Origin: Acidobacteriaceae bacterium | GTDB taxonomy: Bacteria > Acidobacteriota > Terriglobia > Terriglobales > Acidobacteriaceae | Length of the DNA stretch: 6,465 nucleotides | Direction: 5' to 3' | NCBI GenBank assembly: GCA_030049955.1 | Contig: JASIJX010000145.1 | Location: 1 to 6,465, forward strand | Shown: piece by piece, positions 6,098 through 6,465 of the stretch | Layout of the letters: the number at the start of each line of letters is the position of its first letter | Position numbering within the stretch: the stretch's first letter is position 1 | Translations under genes and position numbers: made by a program | The notes under the pieces: generated by a model | Databases searched by the model: none | The model's input: the letters and a program-made list of their open reading frames with translations, nothing else | Told to the model about the DNA's origin: nothing

Positions 6098-6187
6098 CGG
6101 TAATGGACCCTGAGTAGCTGTGTATCGTAGGATCGCAATTTAATACATACATGCCCTGCCATCGACGTTAGAAAAGGAGATTGTGTT
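6098..6187 (+). other. 90-bp gap between enolase-like gene and next ORF
   Basis: No hairpin with a T-tract and no convincing -35/-10 pair are visible. A TAATAC at 6141-6146 is the nearest -10-like hexamer, and its -35 position is poor. The gap is compatible with read-through from the kinase/enolase pair. Confidence 0.35.
6173..6179 (+). promoter_or_regulatory. Shine-Dalgarno that decides the start of the last gene
   Basis: AAAGGAG sits 8 nt before the ATG at 6188. The downstream in-frame ATG at 6272, which would give a shorter signal-peptide-like N-terminus, has no comparable site, so 6188 is preferred. Confidence 0.65.
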
Positions 6188-6465
6188 ATGGACGGCGGCT
6201 GGACAGCTTTGACCTCGCAAAGGCCCATGACAGCATTGAGAGACAGCGTGGAGGCGACCCTATCAAGCAATATGTCACGTCATAGTATCGGGCGGTTGGC
6301 CATTTTTATTGTCATCGCGGTGTTTGGCCATGTCGCCATGCTTTTCGCTGAAGACGCTCAGCCCTTGATTAAGGTGAATATTGAAGCGCGAGATGGAAGC
6401 TACAGTATCAGGAACATTGATTCGATCGCTCCGGTTTTGCAGGCAGGTATAGCAGTCCATCTGGA
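6188..6465 (+). CDS. N-terminus of a membrane-anchored or secreted protein (3' end cut by the window)
   Basis: An open frame of 92 codons runs without a stop to the right edge. Residues 1-36 are a hydrophilic leader ending in RHSIGR (31-36). Residues 37-54 (starting RLAIFIVIAVFGHVAMLFA at 36-54) form one hydrophobic segment followed by E-D-A-Q, which suits a signal peptide or signal anchor. After it comes KVNIEARDGSYSI, then a segment with PVLQAGIAVHL. This loosely recalls the N-terminal beta-sandwich of some alpha-galactosidase-type glycoside hydrolases (x-Y-x-I ... PVLxAGxA). That is a weak memory match and no function is assigned. It starts 90 bp after the enolase-like stop with no terminator between, so it may be the third gene of the same operon. 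An ATG at 6272 (Met29) is an alternative start giving a more conventional signal peptide. Confidence 0.7.
   Translation, partial: MDGGWTALTSQRPMTALRDSVEATLSSNMSRHSIGRLAIFIVIAVFGHVAMLFAEDAQPLIKVNIEARDGSYSIRNIDSIAPVLQAGIAVHL

Overview
The window reads as accessory, metabolism-rich chromosomal DNA of a free-living heterotrophic bacterium. An acidobacterial (Terriglobia-like) origin is my best inference. It rests on the type of phosphoesterase whose 3' part opens the window, on a Tat-exported GH9 glycoside hydrolase, and on moderate-to-high GC genes separated by an AT-rich control region. No taxonomic marker gene is present, so this stays an inference.

Layout. (1) 1-1161, plus strand: the 3' part of a phosphoesterase-family gene (PF04185-like), cut by the left edge. 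(2) 1162-1461: a gap holding a decayed IS66-family transposase fragment (1220-1390), lying where the two flanking genes converge. (3) 1462-3312, minus strand: a full-length GH9 protein with a Tat signal and a CelD_N-type Ig-like domain. (4) 3313-3740: a divergent control region with a very AT-rich core, overlapping candidate promoters on both strands, and a 33-nt imperfect palindrome. (5) 3741-4811 and 4802-6097, plus strand: an APH/choline-kinase-fold small-molecule kinase and a divergent enolase paralogue, overlapping by 10 bp. (6) 6188 to the right edge: the start of a third plus-strand gene with a strong Shine-Dalgarno and an N-terminal hydrophobic segment.

The most interesting element is the kinase/enolase-like pair. 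The enolase homologue keeps the catalytic lysine, the catalytic glutamate and all three principal Mg ligands. It replaces the normally invariant His of the S-H-R-S-G-E-T-E-D motif by Val, and changes the Glu of the I-Q-E motif to Asp. Together with translational coupling to a small-molecule kinase, this suggests a dedicated two-step route in which a substrate is phosphorylated and then dehydrated or otherwise processed by an enolase-like enzyme. It is probably not housekeeping glycolysis. The substrate cannot be read from the sequence. The divergent GH9 gene shares the control region, so co-regulation with glycan use is possible but unproven.
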